Part shown: positions 62,674 through 64,000 of the stretch, one piece after another
Layout of the letters: the number at the start of each line of letters is the position of its first letter
Numbering within the stretch: position 1 is the stretch's first letter
Source: JANQOZ01 sp045106555
GTDB lineage: Bacteria; Pseudomonadota; Gammaproteobacteria; Xanthomonadales; SZUA-38
Assembly: GCA_045106555.1 (NCBI GenBank)
Contig: JBGCET010000028.1
Span: forward strand, 22,304 to 86,303
Reading direction: 5' to 3'
DNA: 64,000 nucleotides
Notes under the pieces: generated by a model
Seen by the model: the letters and a program-made list of their open reading frames with translations, nothing else
Databases searched by the model: none
Told to the model about the DNA's origin: nothing
Program-made: the position numbers and the translations under genes

Positions 62674-63162
62674 CAGGTGAGAAATAACAAAACCGTAGCT
62701 AGAAAAATACGGAGTGATCTTAAATTTGATTTCATTTGAGAAGGTCGATCAACTATCGATTTCAAACACACATTTTCATAAATGCACGGAAGGAGTCGGT
62801 AGGCTGCGGCATGTATTTCCATTGCAATTGCCATAACGGTCTCACCAAAATCACGATGCTTCCTAAAGGCATCCACATATGCACATGCGAGTCTCCCAGG
62901 TGCTTCATCGTATCGGCGCAAATTTGGAATAATTCGCTATTACCTTAAGTTGCATTTTCTTTATGTTCGATAGATCAGCGCAATAATATGGAACTCGGTA
63001 CGCCGGTCGAACAGGGCGATCCAGTGACTTGAACGTCCTCTCTGTGTAAGTCTGCAGATTTCAGCACCTCTAGAACGGCCACAATCCTGCCACAACGTGG
63101 AAACTCAGCCGCTTGAGTCTTCTGCCGATCTCACCATAAGATTGCCGGCGATTGGCGGCTAA

Positions 63163-63266
63163 TCTTGCCGGAATCGGACTAAATCACTTCTGCTTTCTTT
63201 CTCCCGAACCGGTCGATTCTTGCCGTCATCGGACTTTTTGAGAATAACGTTGCCGGATTCGGCAAC
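63163..63266. repeat. Cluster of TTGCCGGAATCGG-like repeats
   Basis: Two direct repeats, TCTTGCCGGAATCGGACT (63163-63180) and TCTTGCCGTCATCGGACT (63218-63235), agree at 16 of 18 positions, spaced 55 bases. A third unit at 63249-63266 is GTTGCCG-GATT-CGGCAAC, a 7-4-7 inverted repeat with the same core. Several repeated, partly inverted copies near one end are usual for IS21-type insertion sequence ends, so this may be an element end. No transposase remains. Confidence 0.5.
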
Positions 63267-63651
63267 TGTTGAGGACTTGCGTGATTTGTACATCCACGTG
63301 CAATAGTCGAATTTTGATCGTACATACAGTGTCCGAGAAGATTGCGACTTGAATGACCGCTTTTCCCAAATGTCGTCGCTCAAATGGCAAGATCTTTCTT
63401 ATTCTTACTGACGCCAAGCGGCCATAAGCCGTCGTTCGTGGATTGGGTCATTTCCATGTAGTGCTATTTCGACGAATGTCTTCTCGCGCCTAGAAGCAGA
63501 CGGTCGGCTGATCAAATGCATTGGGTGATCCGTAATGGGCGGATCGATAGTTCTAAGCGAATGTTCTTGATGATCTGCCTGAGTTAGACGGATATGAACC
63601 TGCGAGACTTTGGAAATGCAGGAAGAGGAATCGGCGAGTGCGTACCGGGCT

Positions 63652-64000
63652 TCAGTATTCTTGGCCAAACAAGTACGCATCCATCGCTAACGAGGCGTAT
63701 GTTTCGCTGACGTGAATCCGGCGGTTTTCTTCACCTCTTTCTGTAGCGCCGATGGCACACAACAGTGGAAAGAAATGTTCTTCAGTTGGATGATTTCGAA
63801 CCGCGTCAGGACAAATGCTCCGATAGTTTTCCAAATCGTCCCGCCGATCGTCTTTTACCGCCTCGAATACCCAGTCTCGAAACCGGATCACCCAGTCAGG
63901 CGCCGGATCGTCAAGATGTGACTTGAGCGCGATGGACAGGTTATGCGTCACACTGCCTGATCCAACGATCAACACACCCTCGTCGCGCAGCGGTTGAAGC
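63652..64000 (-). CDS. ygiD: DODA-type extradiol dioxygenase, 5' truncated by the window edge
   Basis: The frame stays open to the right end of the window, so the N-terminal part is missing. The visible 115 residues match the C-terminal half of YgiD/LigB-like DOPA 4,5-dioxygenases: GVLIVGSGSVTHNL, WVIRFRDWVFEAV, and NHPTEEHFFPLL with the iron-near His residues. It ends in MDAYLFGQEY. These enzymes open catechol rings or have unclear substrates. This is a second class III-type extradiol enzyme in the window, 36 kb from the Hpa-linked one. Confidence 0.87.
   Translation of the reverse strand, partial: LQPLRDEGVLIVGSGSVTHNLSIALKSHLDDPAPDWVIRFRDWVFEAVKDDRRDDLENYRSICPDAVRNHPTEEHFFPLLCAIGATERGEENRRIHVSETYASLAMDAYLFGQEY

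Larger units (their letters stand above)
62359..63651. other. 1.3-kb gap with no recognisable intact gene
   Basis: After the Fic gene no open frame looks coding: the largest are overlapping frames on both strands without known motifs, and AT-rich runs alternate with GC-rich ones. I see a strong hairpin (62639-62673) and a set of TTGCCG-type repeats (63163-63266). Together with the hsdM relic this looks like degraded mobile or accessory DNA. No transposase or integrase could be recognised. Confidence 0.55.

Noticed and set aside
62451..62921. 156-residue minus-strand frame in the geneless stretch
   Set aside because: It has no recognisable domain, overlaps several equal-sized frames on the other strand and lacks a ribosome site.
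62700..62950. Weak resemblance to a LysR-type regulator C-terminus on the minus strand
   Set aside because: Only a few residues fit and stop codons interrupt the frame.
63405..63680. 91-residue minus-strand frame at the right end
   Set aside because: It overlaps the end of the DODA-type gene in another frame and has no motif.

Overview
The window looks like the chromosome of an aerobic, Gram-negative, probably marine or aquatic gammaproteobacterium. The support is two large TonB-dependent receptors, a PqiABC intermembrane lipid-transport operon, a YbiT-type ABC-F protein, RarA, YjgN (DUF898), many sodium:solute symporters, and catabolic genes for aromatic compounds. I cannot place it to genus from sequence alone. 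Genes are densely packed on both strands. I saw no rRNA, tRNA or CRISPR array.

Layout. 0-6 kb: the end of an AhpD-like gene, then a minus-strand run of AraC regulator, TonB receptor, an unusual lipoprotein nitronate monooxygenase and an NmrA-like reductase. 6-10.3 kb: secreted lipase-like hydrolase, aldehyde dehydrogenase, DUF805 protein, medium-chain dehydrogenase. 10.3-13.8 kb: pqiA-pqiA-pqiB-pqiC with split pqiA. 14-24.4 kb: hybrid histidine kinase with a TPR sensor region, YdeP-type molybdoenzyme, duplicated-domain lipoprotein, ABC-F ATPase, YjgN plus M48 peptidase.

24.6-34.5 kb is the most interesting part: a full lower homoprotocatechuate (3,4-dihydroxyphenylacetate) meta-cleavage pathway (HpaH, HpaI, HpaF, HpaG, HpaE and HpaR-like regulator). 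Its ring-cleaving enzyme is a two-subunit LigAB-type dioxygenase instead of HpaD. Just upstream of hpaE, on the same strand, lie an APH-fold small-molecule kinase and a class III PLP enzyme of the phospho-lyase type. I infer that this pair could phosphorylate a beta-hydroxy aromatic amine (octopamine or noradrenaline type) and eliminate phosphate and ammonia, giving an arylacetaldehyde that feeds the Hpa pathway. A matching palindrome, TTAACGYGTTAA, lies before both hpaF and hpaE.

34.6-60.6 kb: an exported SDR, two GSTs, secreted PPC-like protein, a decayed copA fragment, HAD phosphatase, two symporter systems, FAD monooxygenase, second TonB receptor, a probable Fur site with a tiny membrane ORF, TetR with cupin and matching operators, S9 peptidase, phospholipase D/cardiolipin synthase, a large secreted repeat protein, RarA, a secreted phosphatase-like protein, VTT membrane protein and FHA protein. 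60.6-63.65 kb: a decayed accessory island with an hsdM fragment, a Fic protein and repeats without intact genes. The right edge cuts a DODA-type extradiol dioxygenase.
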